Positions 51,026 through 60,550 are shown, counted from the stretch's first letter. The stretch: 64,000 nt of DNA from Chitinophaga fulva (GCF_012927205.1 NZ_JABBGC010000003.1:992001-1056000); one strand, 5' to 3'. Notes: generated from the letters alone by a model not told the origin. Made by a program: numbers and translations.

Positions 51026-51328
51026 TTATGAAAGGGCTTCCTTTTTAAAGCGGTTGTATTTTCCCTGTGCTTTGTTGATCAGCCTTAAAACGCGTTCGCG
51101 GGTATCGTCCTGCAGGCCATCAATTTCTTTTTCAAACACCTCTTTGAGATCTGAAAGATCTTCACCGCCATGATTTACCATACCATTTATTTTGTTACGC
51201 CAGTCATCCGCAGTATGCCTGATTTTTCTACGGGTATTATCGCCACTTTCCGGGGCTGTTAACATACCAATAATGATCCCGGTGGTTAACCCTGCAATTG
51301 CTCCTGCTAAAAATTTGGTAGTAGACAT
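51026..51328 (-). CDS. YtxH-like small membrane protein
   Basis: 100 residues: one N-terminal transmembrane helix with glycine zipper (FLAGAIAGLTTGIIIGMLTAPESG), then a charged helical tail (TRRKIRHTADDWRNKIN). YtxH-family proteins are linked to envelope stress or desiccation in other bacteria; role here unknown. Confidence 0.85.
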   Translation of the reverse strand: MSTTKFLAGAIAGLTTGIIIGMLTAPESGDNTRRKIRHTADDWRNKINGMVNHGGEDLSDLKEVFEKEIDGLQDDTRERVLRLINKAQGKYNRFKKEALS

Positions 51329-51499
51329 AATGTGTAGATTTTATGTGGTTTAACAAAAAAAGCCAGTGCGTGGTTTAAACCTGCACAGTGAAGCAAGATT
51401 TTCAAATATCAGGCCATAACGGCCACCGCAAATGTTAAGATAGCGTGAAAGAAAATACGTGGAATTTACAAAGGCTAAACGTGGAGGCTTCGTTACCTG

Positions 51500-51531
51500 C
51501 CGGAACAATACCAGTATTGACATTGTTCCGG
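51500..51531. promoter_or_regulatory. Ten-base inverted repeat with alternative inner pairing
   Basis: CCGGAACAAT (51500-51509) pairs with ATTGTTCCGG (51522-51531); alternatively CAATAC (51506-51511) pairs with GTATTG (51514-51519). The two stems exclude each other. Function unknown. Confidence 0.35.
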
Positions 51532-51659
51532 AGGTGGATTGACAAGCGTGTTAGATAATGGTGGAATTCATAAAGTCAAACGGAGCAGTAAAATAGGTAA
51601 GTTTTTTAATTTTTCAATAGTTTTTGAAAGAGATGAAAAAATAAATTTTCTTAAAAAGT

Positions 51660-51697
51660 CAAATCCTTCCCGGCAACTGTGTACCAGGAAGGATTTG
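51660..51697 (-). terminator. Terminator of the TlpA-YggS unit
   Basis: CAAATCCTTCC / GGAAGGATTTG (51660-51670, 51687-51697), then TTTTT on the minus strand (complement of the A run near 51650-51656). Confidence 0.65.
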
Positions 51698-51717
51698 CAC
51701 TCTTTTATCCGTTTAAA

Positions 51718-52956
51718 TTACGATTCGAGCAATTGGCTGATCAACCTTTCAAAGTCGGCTTTGAACTGTTCATAATGTTCTCCTGTGCCCGGTCCGGAAA
51801 AGCCGGTATGCACTTCTTTCACATTTCCTTTTTTATCAATGAAGATGGTAGTCGGAAAACCTTTGATACCTGTCAGCTGCGGTAGGGTCTTCTCTCCTTT
51901 TTCCGGGTCAGCCGGTGTAACGCCGGTGATCAGTACAGGATACTGCACATCAAAACGGGTCAGGAAACCGGAGAGTGCCTTTTGGGATTTTTCGAAGTCA
52001 GGTGTGCGTTCGTAAGACAGCCCGATCACTTCCACGCCACGGTCTTTATTTTTCTTGTACCACTCGCTGAGGAAACCGGTTTCGTCCATACAATTGGGGC
52101 ACCAGGAGCCCATCAGCGTGATGACTACCACCTTGTTTTTAAAACGGTCGTCATTAATGCTGACTTTTTTACCGTTCATATCAGGGAAAGCAAAGTCGAG
52201 TTTTGACTGTCCTGGTTTCATGGTGGCAATAGTACGTTCATCGGGCAGTTTGGCGGTATCATTTTTTACGGCTGACCAGTTTTCCACATGATCACCAATA
52301 CCAGCGAAGAAGCGGCCGTTAACGATACTGTCTTTTTTCACCACCGCTTTGAAAAGATAAGCGTGGGAGCCGTCGAAGGTAGAGAGACGGAGGGTATCGC
52401 CGTCCATGCTGCCATCGAGGAAACGGTAGTCGCCCGTGGTAGTGAGGAAAGTACCGTGTACCAGGTCGCCCATCTGTTTGAACTCACCGATAGCGTTGCT
52501 GGTCTTATTGTCTTTATCCACGAAGGTGGTCACCCAGCGGCCGGTCACCTGTTGCGCAGGTGCGGCGCCTTTAGGGAAACGTTCAGCGGTATTAGGTTTG
52601 GCTGTAAAAGGCACAGATACGTCTTTATCAGCCAGGTGGCGGGTCCATTGGCCTTCGAGGCTGCCGCCGTCAGCGAAACGGGCTTTAAAGTCAGAATCGA
52701 AGAAAGGCATTTTGATGAAGACAGAATCACCGGAGACTTTCACATCGTCTACCAGCAGTTTGTCGGTGGCATTGAGCACATAGAGTACTTTTTTGCCGGC
52801 GGTGTCTTTCACGAGGAAATTAAAGACGATGTCAGCGCCATCGGGGCGGTGCAGGCTGGCCTGCCAGGTACCCGGCGTAAGTTCTTTTTTTGCATTGCCC
52901 GTATTGCAGGCGGTCATACCGATACCTGCGAGGCAGTAGATCCAAAGTCGTTTCAT
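51718..52956 (-). CDS. TlpA-like thiol-disulfide oxidoreductase lipoprotein
   Basis: 412 residues. Lipoprotein signal with Cys17 (LAGIGMTAC). The N-terminal 245 residues are a beta-rich domain; the thioredoxin domain (about 250-412) has WCPNC with Cys286/Cys289 and GIKGFPTTIFIDKKG with cis-Pro. It should reduce or shuffle disulfides of envelope proteins. Its start is three bases past the yggS stop, so the genes are co-transcribed, though a functional link is not evident. Confidence 0.9.
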   Translation of the reverse strand: MKRLWIYCLAGIGMTACNTGNAKKELTPGTWQASLHRPDGADIVFNFLVKDTAGKKVLYVLNATDKLLVDDVKVSGDSVFIKMPFFDSDFKARFADGGSLEGQWTRHLADKDVSVPFTAKPNTAERFPKGAAPAQQVTGRWVTTFVDKDNKTSNAIGEFKQMGDLVHGTFLTTTGDYRFLDGSMDGDTLRLSTFDGSHAYLFKAVVKKDSIVNGRFFAGIGDHVENWSAVKNDTAKLPDERTIATMKPGQSKLDFAFPDMNGKKVSINDDRFKNKVVVITLMGSWCPNCMDETGFLSEWYKKNKDRGVEVIGLSYERTPDFEKSQKALSGFLTRFDVQYPVLITGVTPADPEKGEKTLPQLTGIKGFPTTIFIDKKGNVKEVHTGFSGPGTGEHYEQFKADFERLISQLLES

Positions 52957-52959
52957 AAG

Positions 52960-53646
52960 TTACTTGTTGTAGTTCCTTTCTCCAAACAGCAGGCTGCCGA
53001 TGCGCACCATGGTGCTGCCCTCCTCCAGCGCGATGGTATAATCAGCGCTCATGCCGATGGATAGTTCCCTGAAATAATCCTGTGTGTTAAAAAAAGTGGT
53101 TTTAACAGACCCGAATAACTGGTGGAGCTGGTGGAACTCTTGGCGGACCTGTGTTTCATTTTCGGTATTGGTGGCCATGCCCATCATGCCGGCGATACGG
53201 ACGTGTGCAAAATCCTGCTGGTGGCTGTTCCACGAGGCAAGCAGTTGCTGTAACTCCTGCTCGTCCATGCCGAATTTTGTTTCTTCCGCTGCAATGTGGA
53301 CCTGTAAAAGGCAGTTGATCACCCGTTGGTTTTTAGCCGCCTGTTTATTGATCTCCTGCAACAGTTTGAGACTGTCTACCGCATGGATGGTGTGCACAAA
53401 AGGAGCCAGGTATTTGACCTTATTGGACTGGAGGTGCCCGATAAAATGCCATTCGATATCGGCCGGCAGAACGGCCTGTTTTTCCACGAGCTCCTGTACG
53501 TAGTTTTCGCCAAAGATGCGCTGCCCTGTTGCATAGTATGCCTCGATATCTTCCACCGGCTTGGTTTTGGAAACCGCTACCAGTTTGGCATGATAAGGCT
53601 TCAGTTGGGACAGCACTTCATTATAAGCATTGATGTTGATAGCCAT
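52960..53646 (-). CDS. PLP homeostasis protein, YggS/PROSC family
   Basis: 228 residues, the usual length. PLP-binding Lys27 in KLVAVSKTKP, FGENYVQELVEKQAVL, and EWHFIGHLQSNK, SIGMSADYTIALEEGSTMVRIGSLLFGER at the end. It binds pyridoxal phosphate and affects vitamin B6 balance rather than acting as an enzyme. Confidence 0.95.
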   Translation of the reverse strand: MAININAYNEVLSQLKPYHAKLVAVSKTKPVEDIEAYYATGQRIFGENYVQELVEKQAVLPADIEWHFIGHLQSNKVKYLAPFVHTIHAVDSLKLLQEINKQAAKNQRVINCLLQVHIAAEETKFGMDEQELQQLLASWNSHQQDFAHVRIAGMMGMATNTENETQVRQEFHQLHQLFGSVKTTFFNTQDYFRELSIGMSADYTIALEEGSTMVRIGSLLFGERNYNK

Positions 53647-53681
53647 CCGGCAAAAGTAAACAATGCTGGTGTAAAATAAAG

Positions 53682-53707
53682 CGCCCCGGGGTTTTGGTCC
53701 CGGGGCG
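53682..53707. terminator. GC-rich hairpin between yggS and the acyl-CoA dehydrogenase gene
   Basis: CGCCCCGGG (53682-53690) and CCCGGGGCG (53699-53707), loop of eight bases. No T run on the minus strand. Probably slows transcription from the acyl-CoA dehydrogenase gene. Confidence 0.5.
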
Positions 53708-53728
53708 GCTGTGAATATTTGGTGATGA

Positions 53729-54868
53729 TTACGCCAGTATCGAGCGGCTGATCACGATACGCTGCACTTCGGAGGTGCCTTCGTATATCTGGGTGATCTT
53801 AGCGTCGCGCATGAGGCGTTCAACGTGGTACTCTTTCACGTAGCCGTAGCCGCCGTGTACCTGCACAGCTTCTGTAGTTACCCACATCGCTGTTTCAGAG
53901 GAGAACACTTTAGCCATAGACCCGCTGAGGGTATAGTCGAGGTGATGGTCTTTTTCCCATGCCGCTTTCAGGCAGAGCAACCGTGACGCCTCGATTTTAG
54001 TGGCCATATCCGCCAGTTTGAACTGGATGGCCTGATGCTGGGATATTTCTTTTCCGAATGCTTTTCTTTCTTTGGAGTATTTCACGGCCAGTTCGTACGC
54101 GCCGCTGGCGATGCCCAGTGCCTGGGAAGCAATGCCGATACGGCCGCCGCCCAGCGTTTTCATGGCGAATTTGAAACCGAAGCCATCTTCCCCGATCCTG
54201 TTTTCTTTCGGTACGATCACGTCCTGGAACATGATACTGTGGGTATCGGAACCGCGGATGCCCAGTTTGTTTTCTTTGGCGCCAACAGTCACGCCCGGGC
54301 TGTTTTTCTCCACGATCAGGGCGTTGATGCCTTTGCTGCCCTTTTCCGGATGGGTTTGGGCCATTACCAGGTACACGCTGGCGGAGTTACCGTTGGTGAT
54401 CCAGTTTTTAGTGCCGTTGAGCAGATAGTGGTCCCCTTTATCTTCTGCAGTAGTACGCTGGGAGGTGGCATCAGAGCCGGCTTCCGGCTCACTCAGCAGG
54501 AAAGCGCCGATGATTTCCCCTTTGGCCAGTGGTACGAGGTATTTCTGTTTCTGTTCTTCTGTGCCATAGGTTTCCAGGCCCCAGCAAACCAGTGAATTAT
54601 TCACGCTCATCACCACAGAGGCGGAAGCATCTATTTTCGATATTTCTTCCATCGCCAGCACATAGGAGATGGTATCCAGGCCTGCGCCGCCATATTTAGG
54701 GCTTACCATCATGCCCAGAAAACCCAGTTCGCCCAGTTTTTTGATCTGTTCGGCCGGAAATTTCTGATGCTCATCACGCTCAATCACTCCCGGTAAAAGT
54801 TCCATTTGGGCGAAATCACGCGCAGCCTTTTGAATCATAAGATGCTCTTCCGTAAGTTGAAAGTCCAT
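53729..54868 (-). CDS. Acyl-CoA dehydrogenase
   Basis: 379 residues, full length for the family. GAFLLSEPEAGSDA and NGTKNWITNG are the classic FAD and substrate motifs; catalytic Glu363 lies in YEGTSEVQR, the short/butyryl-type position. It oxidises acyl-CoA to enoyl-CoA and passes electrons to ETF. Chain-length preference cannot be decided. No ETF genes are adjacent. Confidence 0.95.
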   Translation of the reverse strand: MDFQLTEEHLMIQKAARDFAQMELLPGVIERDEHQKFPAEQIKKLGELGFLGMMVSPKYGGAGLDTISYVLAMEEISKIDASASVVMSVNNSLVCWGLETYGTEEQKQKYLVPLAKGEIIGAFLLSEPEAGSDATSQRTTAEDKGDHYLLNGTKNWITNGNSASVYLVMAQTHPEKGSKGINALIVEKNSPGVTVGAKENKLGIRGSDTHSIMFQDVIVPKENRIGEDGFGFKFAMKTLGGGRIGIASQALGIASGAYELAVKYSKERKAFGKEISQHQAIQFKLADMATKIEASRLLCLKAAWEKDHHLDYTLSGSMAKVFSSETAMWVTTEAVQVHGGYGYVKEYHVERLMRDAKITQIYEGTSEVQRIVISRSILA

Positions 54869-55068
54869 GGTTTTAGTTGTGTGTTTAAAATAATATTGAT
54901 AAAATCCAAATTATTTATAAATCAGGACGTAAAAAAATGCCGCTGGGAAAATTCAACGTTGTCAACCATATTGTGGCAATTATTGAATAAAATACCAGGA
55001 TAACGCAACTGTATTGGATTTGGTTCATACAAAATATGTCCTTTTTTTACCATTCCCCGATGGCCTGC

Positions 55069-55099
55069 TTTGGGTGTTCTCCCAAAATCCTGTAGCTTG
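55069..55099 (+). promoter_or_regulatory. Candidate promoter of the arginase-family gene
   Basis: TTTG (55069-55072), 20-base spacer, TAGCTTG (55093-55099), one T short of TAnnTTTG. Predicted start is about 11 bases before the ATG at 55117. Confidence 0.4.
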
Positions 55100-55116
55100 C
55101 CGGTAATGAAAACTTT

Positions 55117-56064
55117 ATGAAGAACATTAAAATAATAGAAGTCAAGTCGGAAATAGGGGCTGGTACCCGGGGCGCAAGCCTGGGGGTGGACGCGATCAAG
55201 ATAGCAGCACTGGACTTCATGAGCAACTTTTTTGTACACTTTCCCACCGAAGCCATTGAAACGGAAAACAAACTACTGTTTGAGCCCATTGAATCCCCCT
55301 ATGCCAAAAGGATCAAGGGCACTGTGAATATGTACGAACGTATCAGTAAAAGCGTATGTGAAACGGTGAAAGCCAATTGGTTCCCGGTATTGCTTTCCGG
55401 CGATCACAGCACCGCAGGCGCCACTATCGCCGGGCTGAAAATGGCGCATCCCAAATCCAAGCTGGGCGTGATCTGGATAGATGCCCATGCCGACCTGCAC
55501 ACGCCTTACACCACGCCTTCCGGCAATATGCACGGGATGCCGCTGGCCACCGCTATCGCGGAAGACAACCTGGACTGCAAAGTGCACGACCTGGATGAAC
55601 CCACCACCGGTATGTGGAACGCGCTGAAAAATATTGGTAAAATAGCTCCCAAAGTATTACCGGAAGATATTGTGTTCATCTCCCTGAGAGATTATGAGAA
55701 GGAAGAAGACTACCTGATCAAACAATACGGCATGAAGGTGATCACCACCAATGAAGTGCGCCGCAAGGGACCGGAGAACATCTCCCGTTCCGTGTTCCGT
55801 TATTTGAGCGACTGCGACTATATCTACGTGTCTTTTGACGTAGACAGCCTGGACGCCTCCATTTCGAAGGGCACCGGTACCCCGGTGAGCAATGGTTTAA
55901 GGGAGCGTGAAGCAGAAGACCTGATTGCCAAGTTTATGCAGCACCGTAAAATCTGCTGTTTTGAGATCACGGAGGTAAACCCGACACTGGACCGGGAAAA
56001 CCTGATGGCCGAGATAGCGTTCAATATCCTGCAACGCAGTGTGAACGTGCTGATGATGAACTAA
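55117..56064 (+). CDS. Arginase/agmatinase family hydrolase
   Basis: 315 residues of the ureohydrolase fold: SGDHSTAGA, WIDAHADLHT, SFDVDSLDASISKGTGTPVS, holding the Mn ligands His, Asp and Asp in the usual order. Likely arginase or formimidoylglutamase; the family split cannot be fixed without comparison. It ends directly against the DUF3810 gene (zero bases between stops). Confidence 0.9.
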   Translation: MKNIKIIEVKSEIGAGTRGASLGVDAIKIAALDFMSNFFVHFPTEAIETENKLLFEPIESPYAKRIKGTVNMYERISKSVCETVKANWFPVLLSGDHSTAGATIAGLKMAHPKSKLGVIWIDAHADLHTPYTTPSGNMHGMPLATAIAEDNLDCKVHDLDEPTTGMWNALKNIGKIAPKVLPEDIVFISLRDYEKEEDYLIKQYGMKVITTNEVRRKGPENISRSVFRYLSDCDYIYVSFDVDSLDASISKGTGTPVSNGLREREAEDLIAKFMQHRKICCFEITEVNPTLDRENLMAEIAFNILQRSVNVLMMN

Positions 56065-57147
56065 TCAGCGTATTTTAAACCAGGCGATGAGCCATCCGGT
56101 CACTTCGCTGTAGCTGCGGATCCCTTTCTTCTGTTTATTGGCTTTAAGGTATTGGTCATATAAAATGGTGGAATAGTCGTCCACTTTACCTGTATACTTT
56201 TCGTAGAAAGTAATAATGCTTTTATAATCCGCTTTCACGCCGGGCAGCGCCCGGTGCCAGATATCCTTTGCCAGCGTGGTGTCCCTGATGGCCAGCTGGC
56301 GCACGCTATAGAGGAGCATATCAAAATTGGCCGCATAACGGAAATGACTATCCTGAATACTGGTAGCCGCGAGGTACCCTACAAAATTGGCCTCTTCTTC
56401 CGGCGCGTATCCCAGCTGATGGGCAATTTCATGGCAGGTGATAATGGGCTGTATCACCGGGGGCACGGTGGTATTTACCTGTGCCTCCAGCGTAAAGGGA
56501 TTGAGATAGCCCGTCACCCCGGGATAATTGAGCCATTCGCCGAAGAGTGCTTTTTTAACGCAGGGCGCCTTATACCGGAAAGCAGGCCAGCGCTCGGCGG
56601 CAGCCTCATAGGCCGTAGCAGCCTTATCAAACAGCGGTGAACTTTTGTCGGCCAGGGTTACGCCGACGGTATCGCCCAGGCGTTGTTTTTCAGCGTTGGT
56701 GAGTCGCAGCAGGGTATCTGACAACTGATAGAGCTGTTGTGTATTGTAGTCGCCGGTAATAATACCGGTATCGCGCAGCAGGGTATTCCTTTCGTAGTTG
56801 AATCCCCAGAGGATGAGGAAAGCGAGGTATAGCTTCAGGATAAAATGGATCCCCCGCAGGGTGATCCAACCCGCCTCTTCCCATTGCAGGCGGATGAGTT
56901 TATAACATAGTTTTAACAAATAAAACAGGGAAGTTACAATCCAGGCGGTATATATTACGTCCCCAACACTGAATGGTACTATACCTGTTAACTGTCGAAA
57001 TACCATACTGACACTGCTGTACCACCTATGGAAGTAAGCATCGCTGAAGCGGTTACTCCAGGCAAAGCATCCCTTTAACAACAGTATACCCGCAAGTGTT
57101 AATACAATACGGACGATCTTCTTTTTAATTTTGGCTTTTGTTTCCAT
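56065..57147 (-). CDS. DUF3810 membrane protein with HExxH motif
   Basis: 360 residues from the ATG at 57147. Three hydrophobic helices in the first 120 residues, then a domain with HEIAHQLGYAPEEEANF: His239, Glu240, His243 and a Glu further on, a gluzincin-like zinc site. DUF3810 members are therefore possible membrane-bound metallopeptidases, but no activity is known. The start is 14 bases from that of the divergent kinase gene. Confidence 0.85.
   Translation of the reverse strand: METKAKIKKKIVRIVLTLAGILLLKGCFAWSNRFSDAYFHRWYSSVSMVFRQLTGIVPFSVGDVIYTAWIVTSLFYLLKLCYKLIRLQWEEAGWITLRGIHFILKLYLAFLILWGFNYERNTLLRDTGIITGDYNTQQLYQLSDTLLRLTNAEKQRLGDTVGVTLADKSSPLFDKAATAYEAAAERWPAFRYKAPCVKKALFGEWLNYPGVTGYLNPFTLEAQVNTTVPPVIQPIITCHEIAHQLGYAPEEEANFVGYLAATSIQDSHFRYAANFDMLLYSVRQLAIRDTTLAKDIWHRALPGVKADYKSIITFYEKYTGKVDDYSTILYDQYLKANKQKKGIRSYSEVTGWLIAWFKIR
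57126..57133 (+). promoter_or_regulatory. -7 box of the fructosamine kinase family gene
   Basis: TAATTTTG (TAnnTTTG), inside the first codons of the divergent DUF3810 gene, 28 bases before the ATG at 57162. Confidence 0.45.
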
Positions 57148-57161
57148 ATAAGTGGCGAAAC

Positions 57162-58040
57162 ATGATCGATGAAATTCTACAAAAACAACTGAGCGCGGCA
57201 TTATCCGAACAGCTGAAAGTGAAAATACATATTAATGACGCAAAAAGCGTACATGGTGGCGATATTAACCAAACATTTCGTATAGGCACCAACGAGGGAT
57301 ACTTTTTCCTGAAGCTGAATGATGCCCGTCGTTATCCGGATATGTTTGCCGCCGAATATGCGGGGCTGGAGGCTTTGCATGCCGCACGTGCGTTGACAGT
57401 ACCGCAGCCGCTGGCTTACGGCCAGAGCAACGGGCAGGCCTATCTGTTGATGGAGCTGATGATGAAAGGCAATGCCGTACAGGATTTCTGGGAACATTTT
57501 GCGCAGTCGCTGGCGCAGCAGCATAAAAAAACGCAGCCGCATTTCGGGTATCAGGCGCCGAATTATATCGGTACGCTGCGGCAATATAACACTCCTTACA
57601 GCAGCTGGCCGGTATTTTATGCCTTTAACCGGCTGATGCCCCTGATCAGAATGGCTTATGATCAGCAGGTTATAGATCAGGGTATGGTACAGCAGGCGGA
57701 GCGGCTTTGCCGGCAGTTGCCGCAGTTGTTTCCTGCCGAGGCTCCGGCGTTGTTGCATGGCGACTTATGGTCGGGTAATTTTATGGTAGGGCCGGATGGC
57801 AGGGCTTGTGTATTTGATCCGGCCGTGTATTACGGTCACCGGGAGATGGATTTAGCGATGGCACGTTTGTTTGGTGGTTTTGACACCCGTTTTTATTATG
57901 CCTACCAGGCAGCCTGGCCGCTGTCGCCGGGATGGCAACAGCGGATTGGTGTTTGTCAGTTATATCCTTTACTGGTACATATGTTATTATTTGGCGGCAA
58001 TTACCACAGCAGCATACGGGAAATATTGCAGGCCTATTGA
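57162..58040 (+). CDS. Fructosamine kinase family protein
   Basis: 292 residues from the ATG at 57162 (a start at 57138 would lie before the predicted transcript). Protein-kinase-like fold of the APH/fructosamine kinase group: AKSVHGGDINQTFRIG, FLKLN (ATP Lys), ALLHGDLWSGNFM with the catalytic HGD-N and VFDPAVYYGHREMDLAMARLFGG. Members phosphorylate protein-bound or free ketosamines to reverse glycation. The actual substrate is inferred. Its last seven bases overlap the hybrid kinase gene on the other strand. Confidence 0.92.
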   Translation: MIDEILQKQLSAALSEQLKVKIHINDAKSVHGGDINQTFRIGTNEGYFFLKLNDARRYPDMFAAEYAGLEALHAARALTVPQPLAYGQSNGQAYLLMELMMKGNAVQDFWEHFAQSLAQQHKKTQPHFGYQAPNYIGTLRQYNTPYSSWPVFYAFNRLMPLIRMAYDQQVIDQGMVQQAERLCRQLPQLFPAEAPALLHGDLWSGNFMVGPDGRACVFDPAVYYGHREMDLAMARLFGGFDTRFYYAYQAAWPLSPGWQQRIGVCQLYPLLVHMLLFGGNYHSSIREILQAY

Positions 58041-60466
58041 TGCGGATGCGAGGCAGCGTCCACAAATTCCCGCATACGGGCATATTCCTCATCCACCACC
58101 GGGTAGTATTTGTCCACGTCTGCCACGATTTCATCGAAAAGGCGGGTGGTACCTTCCGGCTGTTGCGGTTCTCCGGTGCGGAGGTTGTTTTCCAGTTCCT
58201 GCATTTTGGCGCTGATCCAGGTAAGGCCCACCATGGCGAAGTTGGGTTTCAGTTTATGCACCTGGAACTTCACGCGCTCCCAGTCGCCTGTATCTACGAT
58301 AGCCTTTAATTTTTTGATTTCGTCCCGGATGGTCCGGATAAATATTTCAAATAAGTCAGCCGCATAGGAAATATTGTTCTCATAGAGCGCTGTGAGATAC
58401 TTAACGTCCAATTCCGGGTGGAACTCAAATCCGCTGATGTTCTGCACTTCTTCTTCCATTATTAATTCTGTTTCTTCTTCGTTGAGATATTTGTTAAAGA
58501 TCTGTAGTAGCTGGTCCGGTGTATACGGTTTAATAAGAATATCGGTGATGCCCGCGGCCCTCACGGTGGCGGCGGTGTTTTCCATGGCAACAGCCGTAGT
58601 GGCGATAATAGGTGTAGCCACATTGAATTGGTTTTCATCTGTTCTGATCTTTTGGGCCAGTTCCAGTCCATTCATACCGGGGATACGGATATCCATAAGG
58701 ATAAGGTCATATTGCCGGGCGTTGAGAAACCATGTGGCATCGGGTCCATTGGTGGCCAGCTGGTAATTGATTTTATATTTTTCCAGGAGGCTCATCATGT
58801 AACGCAGGTTCATCTGATTATCTTCCACTACCAGTACACGGGCTTCCTCAAAGGTACGTTGTTTCAGTTTTTTACGTGGTTTGTTGCCCGATGCGGAGAT
58901 AGGTTTTCTGCTGTCCATGAATGGGAGGTCAAAGACAAAGCAGGTATTATATCCCGGGTAATCTTCCACGCTGATGGTGCCTCCGAGCAGTTCCACGAGT
59001 TGTTTTACGATAGCGAGGCCGAGGCCTGTGCCGCCGTATTTTTCGCGGATATCTCCTTCTGCCTGTTTGTAGTTGCGGAAAATCAATTCCAGTTTATCCT
59101 TGCGGATACCGATGCCGGTATCACACACGCGGAAGCGTACCCAGATGGTATTATCGAGCCAGCTTTCCTGTGTGGCTTTAATGGCTATTTCTCCTTCGCT
59201 CGTGAACTTCTCCGCATTACCTAACAAATTCAGCAATATTTGGTTCAGCAGTACGTCATCGCCGATCAGCCAGGTGTTGAGGTTGGCATCCAGTTCAGCG
59301 GTGATGGAGACCGGCCTGCGGCCCAGTTTTAGCTCAAAAGTCTGCCGGAGGGACTGTATCAGTTCCCGTGGGTTGAATTCCCTTTGGTTGACCTGCAGTT
59401 CCCCTGCTTCTATACGGGAAATATCGAGTATATCACTGACGATGCCCAGCAGTATGCCGGAGGAGTGTTTAAGGATGTTGACATATTCCTTTTGTTGCGT
59501 GTCGAGACTGGTTTCTTCCAGGAGGTGGGCCATTCCGATGATGGCGTTGAGGGGGGTGCGTATTTCGTGGCTCATGCTGGCCAGGAAATCTTTTTGTGCG
59601 AGGCGTGCTTCATCGGCCAGGCGGCGGGCGTTTTCCAGGTCGCGCTGGAGGCGTTTCTGCCCGGTGATGTCCATGTGGATGCCGGCGCCGCCGGTGATGT
59701 TACCGTTGCGGTCGTACACATTGGCCGAGCTGGCGAGCACCCATCTGCGGGAGCCGTCTTTCAGCACGATTTCCATATCATAGAGCAGCGGGAGGTTTTC
59801 CGAGAGGCGTTTACGGCGGAGGGCGCGGGCGAAGGCGCGGTTTTCCTCCGGTACGAACACGTCGGTAATATTTCTACCCAGCAGTTCCGCTTCTGTGTAG
59901 CCGGAGAGGCGGCAGAAGCTTTCGTATACACGGGTGATGTTACCGTCCAGGTCCGTTTCGCACATGGCCGCGTTGAGGTTATTGAGCATCACGCGGAATT
60001 TGTGCTCATTATGTTTGATTTCCTCCTGGAACTGGTATTTACGGGTGATATTGATGACCTGCCAGACGCTGCCCTGGAAGGCGGGGCCGTTAAAAAGAGC
60101 GGTATAGGCCACTTCCACGGTAGTTCCGTTCTGCAGTACCAGTTCCCAGCCGAAAAGCGATTTTTTTTCGTTCCGGAGGGCATTCATTTTAGCGGCAAAA
60201 GCTTCCTGATTGGCGACGAATGGTTTCAAAAGCTGGATAAGGTCGTCAAAAGGCAGATTTTCCGGGATTGGATATGGCAGGCGCTGCAGCAAAACGTCGT
60301 TTGTCCAGCGGCAACGGAAATTTTCATCTGTCACGAGGATACCGGCGCTGGTGTGGCTGAGCCAAGCGTGGATAGGCAGCGAGCAGATGTCCGGAGTGTC
60401 ACGGGACTGTGTTTGATCCGTGTCAGGGGCCGGGATTTTCCTTGCATTCTTTCCTTTGGATGTCAT
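58034..60466 (-). CDS. Hybrid sensor histidine kinase with receiver and Hpt domains
   Basis: 810 residues. No signal peptide or membrane segment: a cytosolic sensor. Two PAS folds (about 35-145 and 150-275), HisKA with His300 (SMSHEIRTPLN), HATPase with DTGIGI and GGTGLGLAIVKQL, a receiver domain with Asp592 (LILMDIRIPG) and Lys646 (IKPYTP), and a C-terminal Hpt with His737 (QVHKLKPNFAMVG). A phosphorelay His-Asp-His within one protein; the final acceptor regulator is not in this window. The gene has no adjacent response regulator. Confidence 0.95.
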   Translation of the reverse strand: MTSKGKNARKIPAPDTDQTQSRDTPDICSLPIHAWLSHTSAGILVTDENFRCRWTNDVLLQRLPYPIPENLPFDDLIQLLKPFVANQEAFAAKMNALRNEKKSLFGWELVLQNGTTVEVAYTALFNGPAFQGSVWQVINITRKYQFQEEIKHNEHKFRVMLNNLNAAMCETDLDGNITRVYESFCRLSGYTEAELLGRNITDVFVPEENRAFARALRRKRLSENLPLLYDMEIVLKDGSRRWVLASSANVYDRNGNITGGAGIHMDITGQKRLQRDLENARRLADEARLAQKDFLASMSHEIRTPLNAIIGMAHLLEETSLDTQQKEYVNILKHSSGILLGIVSDILDISRIEAGELQVNQREFNPRELIQSLRQTFELKLGRRPVSITAELDANLNTWLIGDDVLLNQILLNLLGNAEKFTSEGEIAIKATQESWLDNTIWVRFRVCDTGIGIRKDKLELIFRNYKQAEGDIREKYGGTGLGLAIVKQLVELLGGTISVEDYPGYNTCFVFDLPFMDSRKPISASGNKPRKKLKQRTFEEARVLVVEDNQMNLRYMMSLLEKYKINYQLATNGPDATWFLNARQYDLILMDIRIPGMNGLELAQKIRTDENQFNVATPIIATTAVAMENTAATVRAAGITDILIKPYTPDQLLQIFNKYLNEEETELIMEEEVQNISGFEFHPELDVKYLTALYENNISYAADLFEIFIRTIRDEIKKLKAIVDTGDWERVKFQVHKLKPNFAMVGLTWISAKMQELENNLRTGEPQQPEGTTRLFDEIVADVDKYYPVVDEEYARMREFVDAASHPHQ

Positions 60467-60550
60467 TGGTTATGATGGCCAGGGGACTTCGGTTTTCAAT
60501 TTTCATGGTTGTATTGCAAAAAACAGGTATGAGATAAAGGCAGAAATTCT

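Larger units (their letters stand above)
51329..51717. other. 389-base gap with hairpins and no convincing gene
   Basis: Between the YtxH and TlpA genes. Two hairpins are found at 51500-51531 and 51660-51697; a 78-codon open frame at 51539-51775 on the plus strand runs into the TlpA 3' end and has no family pattern. The AT-rich stretch 51590-51660 is otherwise featureless. Confidence 0.5.

Noticed and set aside
51539..51775. 78-codon frame in the gap upstream of TlpA
   Set aside because: Runs through a terminator hairpin into the 3' end of TlpA; no family features.
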